The notes beneath the pieces are model-generated. The model made no database searches. It saw only the letters and a program-made list of their open reading frames with translations, and was not told the origin of the DNA. A DNA stretch of 64,000 nt. It comes from Candidatus Amoebophilus asiaticus 5a2 (GTDB taxonomy: Bacteria; Bacteroidota; Bacteroidia; Cytophagales; Amoebophilaceae). The stretch's first letter is position 1. Each line of letters begins with the position of its first letter. Below, piece after piece: positions 28,878 through 40,900 of this stretch. Made by a program: the position numbers and the translations under genes. The DNA is taken from positions 662,001 through 726,000 of the forward strand of contig NC_010830.1 in NCBI RefSeq assembly GCF_000020565.1, in the 5' to 3' direction.

Positions 28878-30398
28878 TTAAGAAAATATCCATTTTATAT
28901 GAGGATATTGTTCTCTTAACAGTGCTTGAGTCTCTCTTTTTAAAAGATTAATAGGTTTCAACCCTATCTCTTCTAGTTGAGTGCCCTCTAACTCTTTAGC
29001 AACTTCCAGTATCCCTTCATCTGTTATTCCCTTATTGTGACTTAGATTAATTTTTTGAATGTTTGTACCTTGGCAGCCTTTAATAAGCGCTAATGCACCT
29101 TTATTAGTTATTTTATTACTAACTAAAGAAATTTCTTCTAAAATAGTATTCTTTAGTTTATCAGACATTTCGATAATACCTTTATCTGTTATCTCATTTC
29201 CTCCTAGATAAATCCTTTTTAGTAAACTGCTCTGTATATTTTCTATTATACCTATTATTCCTTTATCTCCTATCCTGTTTCTCTCAAGATTCATTTCGTC
29301 TAACTCTATAAGTTTTATGTTTTTAGCAACTTCTATAGCACCTTCATCTTTTATCTGATTACTTGTTAGATGTATAGTTTTTATTTGTTTTGGCAGATGT
29401 TTGGTTAGAGCTGCTGCACCTGCAGCTTGCAATTGATTGCTGCTTAAATCAATTTTTCTTATAGTTTTATTTACAGCTAAGGATTTTGCAAATGCTTGCG
29501 CTCCTTTTGCTTTTATTAGATTTGACCACAATAGTACAGCACGGACCTTGCTGCTTTGCAAACATTTTCCTAATAGTGCTACCCCTTCACATCCTATTTT
29601 ATTAAGAGAAAGGTTAACTGTATGCACTTGAGTATCTGCTAAATATGGCCAGTATATAGGGGGTAAATTTTTTACTTCTCTTAAAAATTGATAAAAAATA
29701 AAGCTAGGCATACTACTAAGCTTATTTGTATATTTTTTAAAATCTAACTGTTTTATAGAGGACCACTTAGCTTGTGGTATACTTCGGTCTGGTTTATTGT
29801 CTACTCCTACTTTGCCTACTTGCTCATAGCCAGTTATAAGGCTATAAAAATGATGATTAAGCTCTCTTGTAATCATAGCCTCTTTATAAGATAAGTACGA
29901 TACCACTTCTTCTAATAGCTCTGTGGGTAGGTCTAGAAAGTTTAGTTTTCCCTGTCTGGTCTTCTTTTTAAGAGGCCCATCTGTATCTATACTTTCTGAT
30001 GCTGTTATGGAGGTTTCTTCTTCTGTAGCAGTTAAGTCAATTATCTGCTCTCTCTTTCGTTTAGCTGGCTGCATGAGACTTGCTGACGAACGCTCTTTCT
30101 CATCAGGTATTTTAAGTGCATTAACCTCTTCCTTTTTAAGAAATGCAACTTTAGACGTGCTATCATCTTCTATTACTATTACTTTTGTACCATCTTTCGG
30201 CACAAGTGGCATGTTAGTTTTAGCGTTTGAATAATTCCTTTTTGCCTTTCTAATGAAAGTTCTTTTAGCTGCTTGATGAGTAGTTACTTTTTGTTGTGCA
30301 ATCGCAGGAGGTAAATTTTCCAAGTTACAACTCTGCAGAAAGATAGTTATACTACAAATTAGGAATAATACTTTTAGAAAAGATGAATGCTTGCTCAT
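28878..30398 (-). CDS. F-box / leucine-rich-repeat lipoprotein
   Basis: A 506-residue lipoprotein. Lipobox LQSC is followed by CNLENLPPAI (NxP feature) and a charged, disordered linker to about residue 145. The F-box lies at about 150-190 (LDLPTELLEEVVSYLSYKE), a motif that in eukaryotes docks Skp1 of SCF ubiquitin ligases. After a conserved middle (GKVGVDNKPDRS, also in the broken relative at 9020: GIVGVENKPCH) come about nine ribonuclease-inhibitor-type LRRs (KTIHLTSNQIKDEGAIEVA). The C-terminus LLREQYPHIKWIFS matches LLVEQYPHIKWGF of the 9020 gene, so the two are paralogues. Host-directed ubiquitin interference is the usual hypothesis for such proteins; it is inference here. Confidence 0.9.
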   Translation of the reverse strand: MSKHSSFLKVLFLICSITIFLQSCNLENLPPAIAQQKVTTHQAAKRTFIRKAKRNYSNAKTNMPLVPKDGTKVIVIEDDSTSKVAFLKKEEVNALKIPDEKERSSASLMQPAKRKREQIIDLTATEEETSITASESIDTDGPLKKKTRQGKLNFLDLPTELLEEVVSYLSYKEAMITRELNHHFYSLITGYEQVGKVGVDNKPDRSIPQAKWSSIKQLDFKKYTNKLSSMPSFIFYQFLREVKNLPPIYWPYLADTQVHTVNLSLNKIGCEGVALLGKCLQSSKVRAVLLWSNLIKAKGAQAFAKSLAVNKTIRKIDLSSNQLQAAGAAALTKHLPKQIKTIHLTSNQIKDEGAIEVAKNIKLIELDEMNLERNRIGDKGIIGIIENIQSSLLKRIYLGGNEITDKGIIEMSDKLKNTILEEISLVSNKITNKGALALIKGCQGTNIQKINLSHNKGITDEGILEVAKELEGTQLEEIGLKPINLLKRETQALLREQYPHIKWIFS

Positions 30399-30468
30399 AG
30401 CTATAAACTAATAAGCAATATTAGCTTATATACAGCTTACATACAAGCGTATAACCTATTATAACTTA

Positions 30469-33400
30469 TTAACTATCGGCCCGTTCTCTTTTAACAATAT
30501 TCTCTAAGAGCTCAGTTGGTAATACATCATCGGACTCATAATACTCTAATGCTTTAGCTTCATCTTTTTCTACCCCTTTACCAAGTGAGTACATTAAAGC
30601 TAGACGCAGTTTTGCATTTGCATGACCCTGGTCAGCAGCTGTTTCAAACAATTCAATTGCCCTAGTTTCATCCATTTCTCCTAATTTATCACCCAGTAAG
30701 AGGTTGCCTAATTTAAAACAAGCTTCTGCATGACCTTGGCTAGCCACCTTTTCATACCATTCAGATGCCTCAATGTAATCATCCATATTTTCATAAAGTC
30801 TACCTACTTCAAACTGAGCATCTATATGCTCTTGCTCAGCTGCCGCTTTGTACCAGCGAAGTGCTTGTTCTAAGTCCTTTCTTTTTATGCCCCAGGCATT
30901 CTCATACATCTTACCTAGCCTATATTGTGCTTCTTGACTTCCTTGAATAGCAGCTTCTTGATACCATTTAAAAGCTTTTATATAGTTTTGCCCTTCCTGA
31001 TCCTCATAATACATATCGGCTAGTCTGATCTGTGCTTCCAAGTAACCAAATTCAGCTGCGCCTTTATAATATTTTTTAGCTTTTTTATAATCTTGCTCTA
31101 TACCCTTACCCTCATAATACATATTTGCTAAATAAAGCTTAGCTTTCATATTTCCCATATTAGCAGCAGTTGTATAATATTTCATTGCTTTAATAGGGTT
31201 TTTTTCTAATTCTAACAAACCGTTTTGATATATCTTACCTAGTCTATAAGCTGCTTTAGCATGACCTTTGTCCACCGCTATCTCAAACATATTGATTGCA
31301 ATAGAAGCATTAGTTTTATTTTCTCCTTTTCCCTTATGTGCTTTTTGTTTTACTAAGCCTTTTTCATAGAGTCTACCTAATTCATAACGTGCTCCTGCAT
31401 GTCCTTGATCAGCTGCTCTTCTATAGAATTCACTTATTTGCTCTAAAGAGTACTCCTCACTTTTATTCTTTTCTTTTCCTTTTTTTTGCTTTTCTTGCTC
31501 TATTTGTATTTGCTGTTCCTTCCATTTAATTTGATACAGTTGAGCCAAATTAAAGAGAGCCTCTGTATACTTATCTTTTTTCTTTTCAATGTTTTTATTC
31601 CCAGCAATCAGTTCATACAATCCTATTGCTGCCTCAAAATTTTCTGATACTCCTATTCCATCTTTATACCTTCTGGCTAATTCAAATTGTGCATCAATAT
31701 TTCCTTTTCTTGAACGGTCTTTTAGTTTTTTTAAGTCCTCTTTGGTATTATCTAGGTTATCTTTTCTATCTTTCAAATAACGTATAGCATCTGCTACAGC
31801 ATCTACCCGATCATCATGTAAAGGTTTGCGTCCATCAAAATAACTTGTTGAGTGAGCTTTATTTTTTACTATTGACATTAATTGATAAAAGAATTTATAG
31901 TACAGATTATCTTGGGGCTTAGATTCAAAATCATTTTTAAGTGCCTCTCGATTAATAACAATTTGATGATTGATTAACAAAGGACGAAGCGTTTCTAAGA
32001 TTCTTTTTTCTTTGTTTTTTCCTTGATGGACTGAATCAAATTTTATCACCCTGAATTTTACATCCTTAGAAGATTCTAATTCTAGCATCTCTTTCTCTAA
32101 GAGCTTCACAAAAGATTTATCATTGTTATTTTCAACAATTATTCTGCTAACACCATATTCTTGGGCAATTAGTATTAATTTTTTTAAAACCTCTGGACTA
32201 TTTCCTAAGCTGTGCTTGGGGTTTTCTTCATCTTCAGATTCCAAATTCTCCCTAGCATAACTCCCGGCCATTCCTCCAACATCCATAATATAATAGTAAT
32301 CTCCACATCGTTTGGCCACACAATATGCCGTTTCATCAGTACCTTTTCCAGAAGGATCAATAGTCATAATGGCATCCTCATATTTGCGTGTATTCGCATA
32401 CTCAAACAAGGGACCAAAAATCATGTCTGCATTAGCTTCTTTAAATGAATCGTAATTCCCTCCCCATGCCACCTCCCCAGGTGCCTTATTAACATCTAAA
32501 TCCATTACAATTAGATCAGATATCCGCATAGGGCCTTGCCAACTAGGTTCTGATGTTGTTCTTTTCTTCTTTCTTCTTTCTAAGTCTTCTATAGATAGTT
32601 TGAATTCCTTTTTTGCGCTTGCTTGAAATTCTCCAAAATTTAACTCTGTGCCTTGAATAGCACTTTCAACTGCTTGTTGATACCACTCAATTGCGTGTTT
32701 ATCTAAATTGTTAGGCACATATAAACCTAGAGCTCTTAATTTTATAAGAGCCTTTGCCGCTGTTGAGTTTTTAGTTTTGGCAATTTTCTTATAATATATA
32801 GTTGCCCATTCAAGAAGTTCTGAACCTTGTTCTGTAGTCTCTTGATTGCCTAAATATTGTTTATATTGTTCCCATGGGAAACTTAATAAGAACTCCTTAG
32901 CATTATTATATTTAGCCTTATCTTTTTTAGAGTCAAGTTTATCAAGTTGGCTCAGTATGTTTTTTAGCTTATTCTCTAGCTCTTTTCTAGCTTGTTCTTG
33001 CTTATTTTCTTCCTGTCCTTTTTCACCTTCACCAGAAGAGGAAGAAGAGGAAACGGTTATTCTTTTTATTTTTTTTCTACTTCCTCCTAGTAAACCTCCT
33101 ATATATACAACACCTGCTTGGGAAGCGGTCGGAAAAACAACTTGGATAAGCTTTGAAGGGGGTTTGTCGGGTTGGTAGTTATCTATAGTAAGTAATCTGT
33201 TTATATTTTCTATTAATTCTTCATCTTCTCCTAAATTAGCTATTAAGTGAAACTTCGTAGATGCATCATCTGTTACTTCAGCTTTCCATATATTTCTCTC
33301 TTTATAAAATCTAACTATATACCCTCCTTGAACTCCAAAGATCTTATTTATCAGCTGTACCTCTTTTTCTTGCATAGCTTGTTTTTTAGCTTCTCTATGC

Positions 33401-33873
33401 TGATTAGAAAGCAGATCTTTAGCCAAGAAACCTTTATTTTGATTTATAGGGGTTTTAGATACTAACTGTTGATCCTTTTCAAAAGAAGGTTCTACAATAT
33501 TTGAGGTATCATCCTCATTCTCTATAAAGGAATCAGTTGGCGAGTCAAAAAAAGTAACTTTATACTGGTTAGTACTAGTGTTATTCGGATGTAGTTGGCC
33601 TTCTTGTAGTATTTCAGCAGGTAGCTTATTAAAATAAGAATCATACTTTTTGTCTGCTTGTAAATAGGCGCCTTTTGATGCTTCTGTATTATTAGAAGAA
33701 GGCGGTTGGGTAACGGATTTAGACTTGGAATCTTTTGATCTTTTTGAATTAGGAATAATATGGTTATAAGACTCTGAACAGCCTTCTAAAAATCCTATAA
33801 CTAGAAATAGCAAGATTGCTGAAACTAAAATATGGGTGCCTAACCGATTAATTAACGGACGCTCTTGTTTCAT
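30469..33873 (-). CDS. Lipoprotein with shared N-terminal domain, phage terminase nuclease domain and Sel1 repeats
   Basis: A 1134-residue continuous frame. Lipobox LEGC is at Cys32, then CSESYNHIIPN and a polar linker. Residues about 170-265 form the domain shared with the 34932 and 42834 genes, ending VVYIGGLLGGS. A basic, serine- and charge-rich stretch follows. Residues about 435-695 match the nuclease half of T7 gp19-like terminase large subunits: SDLIVMDLDVNKAPGEVAWG, then the RNase H-fold acids in TIDPSGKGTDETAYCV, SRIIVENNNDKSF and LHDDRVDAVADAIRYL. The Walker ATPase half is absent. From about 705 to the end there are ten or more Sel1-like repeats (DQGHAGARYELGRLYEKG). All three catalytic acids are retained, so nuclease activity is plausible. 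The combination is new to me. Confidence 0.85.
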   Translation of the reverse strand: MKQERPLINRLGTHILVSAILLFLVIGFLEGCSESYNHIIPNSKRSKDSKSKSVTQPPSSNNTEASKGAYLQADKKYDSYFNKLPAEILQEGQLHPNNTSTNQYKVTFFDSPTDSFIENEDDTSNIVEPSFEKDQQLVSKTPINQNKGFLAKDLLSNQHREAKKQAMQEKEVQLINKIFGVQGGYIVRFYKERNIWKAEVTDDASTKFHLIANLGEDEELIENINRLLTIDNYQPDKPPSKLIQVVFPTASQAGVVYIGGLLGGSRKKIKRITVSSSSSSGEGEKGQEENKQEQARKELENKLKNILSQLDKLDSKKDKAKYNNAKEFLLSFPWEQYKQYLGNQETTEQGSELLEWATIYYKKIAKTKNSTAAKALIKLRALGLYVPNNLDKHAIEWYQQAVESAIQGTELNFGEFQASAKKEFKLSIEDLERRKKKRTTSEPSWQGPMRISDLIVMDLDVNKAPGEVAWGGNYDSFKEANADMIFGPLFEYANTRKYEDAIMTIDPSGKGTDETAYCVAKRCGDYYYIMDVGGMAGSYARENLESEDEENPKHSLGNSPEVLKKLILIAQEYGVSRIIVENNNDKSFVKLLEKEMLELESSKDVKFRVIKFDSVHQGKNKEKRILETLRPLLINHQIVINREALKNDFESKPQDNLYYKFFYQLMSIVKNKAHSTSYFDGRKPLHDDRVDAVADAIRYLKDRKDNLDNTKEDLKKLKDRSRKGNIDAQFELARRYKDGIGVSENFEAAIGLYELIAGNKNIEKKKDKYTEALFNLAQLYQIKWKEQQIQIEQEKQKKGKEKNKSEEYSLEQISEFYRRAADQGHAGARYELGRLYEKGLVKQKAHKGKGENKTNASIAINMFEIAVDKGHAKAAYRLGKIYQNGLLELEKNPIKAMKYYTTAANMGNMKAKLYLANMYYEGKGIEQDYKKAKKYYKGAAEFGYLEAQIRLADMYYEDQEGQNYIKAFKWYQEAAIQGSQEAQYRLGKMYENAWGIKRKDLEQALRWYKAAAEQEHIDAQFEVGRLYENMDDYIEASEWYEKVASQGHAEACFKLGNLLLGDKLGEMDETRAIELFETAADQGHANAKLRLALMYSLGKGVEKDEAKALEYYESDDVLPTELLENIVKRERADS

Positions 33874-34070
33874 AAGTTTGGAGAAAATGTAAGAGTTCTA
33901 ATTTTTGCAGAAAGATAGTATATATAAGATAAACTATCCAGACTATATACACAAAGCTATATACCTAAGAGTTAAGTACAAGAAGCAAAAAAATAAATTA
34001 GCAATTCCCTACTTAAATTTTTGATAAAAAATTACTATTAACCTAAGAGAGAAGGACGATGTATTTCAGT

Positions 34071-34148
34071 AGTCATTTGCATAAGTCATTTGCATAAGTC
34101 ATTTGCATAAGTCATTTGCATAAGTCATTTGCATAAGTCATTTGCATA
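34071..34148. repeat. Six perfect tandem copies of a 13-bp unit
   Basis: AGTCATTTGCATA is repeated six times without a mismatch. The array lies about 200 bases upstream of the terminase/Sel1 lipoprotein start (leftward gene) and 32 bases beyond the resolvase stop. Such perfect short arrays change length by slippage. It is not a CRISPR, because there are no spacers. Confidence 0.95.
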
Positions 34149-34180
34149 ATTTATCACAATATATTCCATCATTAATTAGT

Positions 34181-34861
<681 letters not shown>

Positions 34862-34931
34862 CTACTCTTGTATCTTTGGCCCTGTTTTATACTTATGAAA
34901 TATGTACCAGCAGGTACATTTGAACAGAAAC

Positions 34932-37900
34932 TTATTCTGAAGCAGGCTCCAGAGGGCGAGATAGCAAGGATTGGATCGTCTTCAACAATTCTTCTTTCCG
35001 GTAAGGCTTGGTATTGTAGGCATCCATACCAGCTTTTTTAGCTGTTTCACCATAGATCTCTTCTGCGTAAGCTGATAAGCCAATAATAGGTATGGAAGGT
35101 ACGCCTAGTTGCTGTTCTTTTTTACGAATCCATCCAGTTGCCTCTATGCCACCCATCACGGGCATTTCCAGATCCATCAAGATTAGATCAAATGCTGCTA
35201 AATTCCATTGTTCGAGAGTTTCAACTTCCTCGATCGCTCCAATGGCTTCGATTGCTTTTTGGCCGTTGTCAGCTACCATACAGGTGTATCCTGCTGCTTC
35301 TAATTGCCTACGTAGAATTTTTTGGTTCACTATATTATCTTCGACTATGAGAATATGCTTTACTGCTATAGGGGGTAAAATGGGCAAAGGAGCAGGTGGT
35401 TTTTGGTAGATCAATTTTTCTCCTATATCAACCATCTCGCACGTTAAATGGATGGTAAAGGTCGAACCTTGTCCTTTTACACTATCCACTTGAATAGTAC
35501 CTCCCATCAAATCGAGTAATTTTTTGCTAATGGCAAGCCCTAACCCGGAACCTTCATATTGGGAAGAGAGCGGGCGTGAAAAACGTTGAAATAAACACGA
35601 TTGTTCCTCAGGGGTCATGCCAATGCCTGTATCTTCCACGCGGATGACTAATTCCACATGGGTCGAATCAACGGCTTGGGTTTGGAAGCTAATTTTGATA
35701 TGTCCTTTTTCAGTAAACTTAATGGCATTGGAAATTAAATTAATTAAAATCATTTTGAAGCGTTCAGGATCCCCCTGAATGGCTATAGCCTGCTTGGGTA
35801 GGTCTATAATTAAGTTAAGCTGCTTGGTCTTTAATTGAGATGTAAACAGGAGAATACTCTCTTCAATGATTGTTTTGGGTTTAAATGGCTTGAGGAGCAA
35901 TTTCTCTTTTCCTGCTTCCAATCTAGACAAATTGAGAACCCCATTAATAACAACTAACTGATGATTAACGCAGTGCTGAATCGTCTGGATGTCCTCTTCC
36001 AGTGTTGGCAAAAGTTCCTTTAATTCTGGCTGAAAAGAACCCGGTAAGCTTTCTTTAAGTTTTTTTAATGAAGTTATCTTTTCCTCCAAAAAAACTACTG
36101 TGTTAGAAATGCCATTCATGGGATTGCGAATTTCATGACAAACGGTATTAATAAACTCTTCTTGCTGTTTGAAGTAACGCTCGGCTTCATCTGCCCGTTG
36201 CTGTTCTTTTTCTTTTGCTTGCTGTAACGCTTCCAGCCGATCTTGTTCTAACTTTTTACGCTCAGTTATGTCTAAGCATACCCCTGTCATTTTTATCGGA
36301 CTACCAGAGGTTGTATCACGATAAACCTGTCCATGAGCTGTGATCATATGCTGGCTACCATCTGGCCATATAACTCGATAATCTATACTATGAGGAGTGC
36401 TTTGTTTAACACAATTATCAATATTTTTTTCAAACTGTTCTTTATCTTCAGGATGCACTCGCTCCCTAACTTCTTCAAATGTTCCCCTAAAGGTATCAGG
36501 TGTTAAACCGAATAAAGCATACATAGTGGCATCCCATACAACTTTATTACTATCAATCCACCAGCTCCAGGTACCTGCTTGGGAAGCTTCTAAGGCTAAT
36601 TTCAAATCATGGGTTACCACATGTAAAGATTCTTCTGCTATTTTTCTACGGGTGGATTGCTCAGCTAACTGTTGCGTTAATGCCAGTTGTTCAGCAACAT
36701 ACCGAGCATTTTCTAAGGAAATAGCGATCTGTGCTGTTAAAATTAACACAGTTTGCATGTGTTCAGGAGTAAAGGCATGGGTCATCAGGTTGTTTTCTAG
36801 ATATAAGATGGCTCGCAGTTCGGTTTGCTTCAGCAGAGGAATACATAAAATAGATTTCGCCTGCGTTCGGTTAATATATGGATCAATTTTAAATTGCTCA
36901 TGGATTGTGGCATTGTCTAATACAACGGATTGATGAAGGCGTTTGACATACTGGATGACTGTATGTGCCCCATGCTCCCAATCAGCCAGGGGTATCTTCT
37001 GCAGTGTAGTGATAGTATTGTCGCTAGCATATTCTGCTTGTACGACAACAGTATCGCCTGCCTCTACAAATAATACTGCGCCTTGCTGGGCACCGGCATT
37101 TTCAATGATAATTTGCATCATATTACGTAAGAGTTTGGGCAACTCAATTTCACTGGAAATAGTTTGTGAAGCTTTTAAGATGCTGGATAAATCTAAATAC
37201 CTTAAGGTATTACTACTTAGAGTGGTTTCTTGATTGACCGTTAAATAACTCAAACTAGGAGGTACAAGGTCTTTTAATAAATATTCATATTGTGTTTTAA
37301 ACTGCATTAGTTTACGTTTAGCCCCCCATTGCTTATAGCCATTAAAGGCTGTATTGAGATACCCTTGTGCTGACAAGGTTTTACCTCTTGTCAGCCAATA
37401 TTTAGCAGCTAATTCAGCTGCCAATGCTTTTTCTTGAATAAACCCATGCCGATCAGCTAACTCGATAGCTTGGTCATAGTAGGCTTCTGCTTGCTGATAA
37501 TTTTCTTGTAGCTTAAAAATTTCGGCTTCAACTAATGCATATTTATGAGCAAAGTTTGCTGGACAACTAGCTTGCCATTTCTGCATCTGTTGTTGATTTT
37601 TAATTACTTGTTGAAGGTAAATTTGCTGGTCTGCAATAGAAGATGTTGGATAAAGGGCTAAACGTACCAAAGAATCATACCAGTTAAATAGTGCTGTGGC
37701 ATATTGACTAAGGATAAGCACTAAATGTTGTTTTACCAAGGCCAACTGGCCAAACGCTTGTTTAAAGTGGCCATAGAGATAAAAGGTCTGGGCTTTGAGA
37801 ATTTGGTAGAGACATAAGGAATAAAAGCTGCTTGCTTGTTGACAACTCTTTTTAAATCTAGCTTCAGTAATAGCATCAGCATCAAAATTCCATTCATCCA

Positions 37901-40900
37901 AGGTATTTCCTATTAAATTTACTACCAGCCTCTGTACTGTTTGAATGGTATTAATGGCCACTTGGTTTTTCGTGTTGTATGTAAATTGTAGCAGTGGCAA
38001 TATCTCTTGTTGCACCTTGGCTAAAGACATACCCTGATAAAATAGCAACTGTGCCTTCATAGATACACAGTGACCGGCATATTCGAGTTCCCCACACGCC
38101 AGTCCCACTTTATAACCATCAGTCAATAAAGCAGGTAACTGTTGAATGGATTTTGACCAGGGGGAAATAAGAGCTAACATAATAAGTAAACTTTTACAGT
38201 GTTGAGCGGGCGCCTGTAGTTTTTTTGCCAGCTGAATAGATAACTGGCCAAATTCATAGCCTAAAGCATGTTCTTCAAACCTATTACAAAGTAATGATCC
38301 ATATACTGTATACCCCAGGCAAGATTCAGGAGCGTGCCCATAGGTTAACGCTAGGTCGATGGACATCAATGTAGCAGCGGTCAATAATTCTGATCCAGCA
38401 AAGTAACATGCGGCCACGAGACTTTCTAATATTTTCAATAGGGCCTTCTTCTCAGGTTCAACGACGAGTGGTGCATTTAATAAAGAGGACAAAGGAATAT
38501 TATGGAGTTTTTGTTTTATATCATCAGTTGCTTTTTGGATAAATTCAGTCAGATTATCTAATGGTAACCAAATACCAAGTAATTGTAGAGTTTTGTGGCC
38601 AAGAGCAATCGCTTCTTGATAGTGACCCTGAAGCGTCTTTTGAATGATAAGTAAATGATAAATATCAACTTTATCCAAATTGGATTGCAAGCGAGGCTGC
38701 ATATCGGCAATGATAGCTTGTGAGGTGTCCATGTAGCCACCTAAATATTCTACTTCGGCTAGTTCTTTATGGAAGGTAAAGGCCAGTGGATAATCGGATT
38801 GCCAGAGTATCTCTGTGTCGATCCATTTTGGGATAGTATGCAGGTAATCTAATGCCACCCCATAGGCGGTGGATTGCTTAGCCTTTTGTCCTGATTTCAG
38901 GTTTAAACGCGCTATGTGCAGGCGTTCTTGGGAATCGGTTACCAGGGAACAGCACCGATTAAATTGGGCAACAATATCCGACAGTAACTTTTCTTCACTG
39001 GTGGGGCTAACGAGTAACCGTCTTCCAATCATTAAATGTGTACGGGTTTTGATAGTTTCTGGTAATAAATGATAGGCCGCCTCTTGCACCCGATCATGAG
39101 CAAAATATATTTCATGGTCAGTCTGTATCAAAATACCACTATTTAAGGCTGGTTGTAAGGACTTTTCTAACTCCTGATGCGAACAAGCCATCGCCGTTTG
39201 TAAGGTACTTAATACCAGACGATGACCTATACAGCTGGCTATACTTAAAGCCTGTTGAGTGGAAACTGGTAGTTGTTGAATTTGGTAAGTCATCAGGGTA
39301 ATCACATTCTCTGTTGCTGGATGTTGACGGATTTTATCGAGATCCCATTGCCAGTGGCTTTGTGGAGCAAAGGTTAACAACTGCTCATCATACAGAGATT
39401 GTAAAAATAATTTGACAAAAAAGGGATTTCCTGCTGTTTTTTGAAAAATTAGTTCAACCAGCGGTTGAGCATCCATGATGGATTTGTGCAAACTATCGGT
39501 GATCCACTGACACAAATTTTTAAGTTGCAGTGGTGCGAGCGTGAGCGTTTGGACGGTGATAGACGCTTCTTGTAAAGCAGTAATGGACTGTAGGGCTGGA
39601 TGAGAAGGGGTGACCTCTGTATCCCTATAAGCACCTATCCATAGTAAATGTTTGATACTAGGCTGTGTCATTAAATAGGTCATTAACTCCAGGCTAGCCT
39701 GATCGGCCCACTGTAAGTCATCTAAGAAAATCACTAAGGGATGGGATGGAGTAGTACAAAACTTAATAAACTCCTGGAAAATCCAGTTGAGTACATTTTT
39801 GGCCTGACTCATGTCTGCAATCGCCGTCTCGGGCTGTTCATCGATTAGTAAGGCTAAGCTAGGAATAACCTTGATCAGCAATGACGCTTGCGTTCCTAAT
39901 GATTCCATCAACCGAATTTTCCATTGCATGATACTAGTTTGGTCTTCAGTCAGCCATTGCTGAACTAAACTATTAAAAGCCTGGGCGAAGGCACTATAGG
40001 CCACGTTTTTATTCAACTGGTCAAATTTGCCCGTTATAAAATAGCCATGCTGCAAGGCAATCGGCTTTTGGATCTCCTGGATCAGCATGGTTTTACCCAC
40101 TCCAGGTTCACCAGCGACCATCAAAGCTTCACATCTTCCTTCGCTAACCCGTTCAAAAGCTTTTTCTAAGGTTTTAATTTCTTTTTCACGGCCGTATAAG
40201 TTTTGGGACAAGGTGAGTTTACTTGAAAAATCCTGTTGGCCTAGTTCAAATTCAGGAATAGCGCCCGTTTCCTTAAAGGCTGACAGGCAGACTATTAAAT
40301 CATGCAGTATGCCTTCACAACTTTGGTATCGGTTCTCCGCTTCTTTCTCCAGTAATTTCATCACCATCCGAGACAGAGATAGCGCAACAGTTGGTTTATG
40401 TTGGTGAGCAGGTATGGGCTGTCTGGCTAAGTGCTGATGAATGAGTCCCAGCGCATCTTTGGCTGTAAAGGGTGGCTCGCCACAGAGCAGCCGATAAAAG
40501 GTAACACCTAAAGAATAAAAATCCGTACGGTAATCCACACTCCGGTTAACTCGCCCTGTTTGCTCGGGTGAGATATAGGTTAAGGTGCCTACCATCATTG
40601 GCATGGTAGGAGGTCTTTCCTGTCGCAAGGTAGAAGAGCGATTAAAATCAATGATTTTGATAAGATTAGTTGTTGGTTGAATGAGGATGTTGTTCAGTTT
40701 GAGATCACTGTGAATGATATTTGCAGCATGGATAGCCTGTAAGCCCTCAACAATTTGAATAGCGATTTCTAAAAATTCCTGGTTGGAAAACCCTGTGGGT
40801 GGAAGGATAGCATTCAACTCCACGGCCTGATCATCTTCCATGACTATGGCCATACCATACGCTGCATCTTGTTTGAGCTCCAGATAGCGAACTACATACG

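Noticed and set aside
34071-34148. Short direct repeats as a CRISPR array
   Set aside because: The 13-bp units abut directly without spacers and no cas genes are present.
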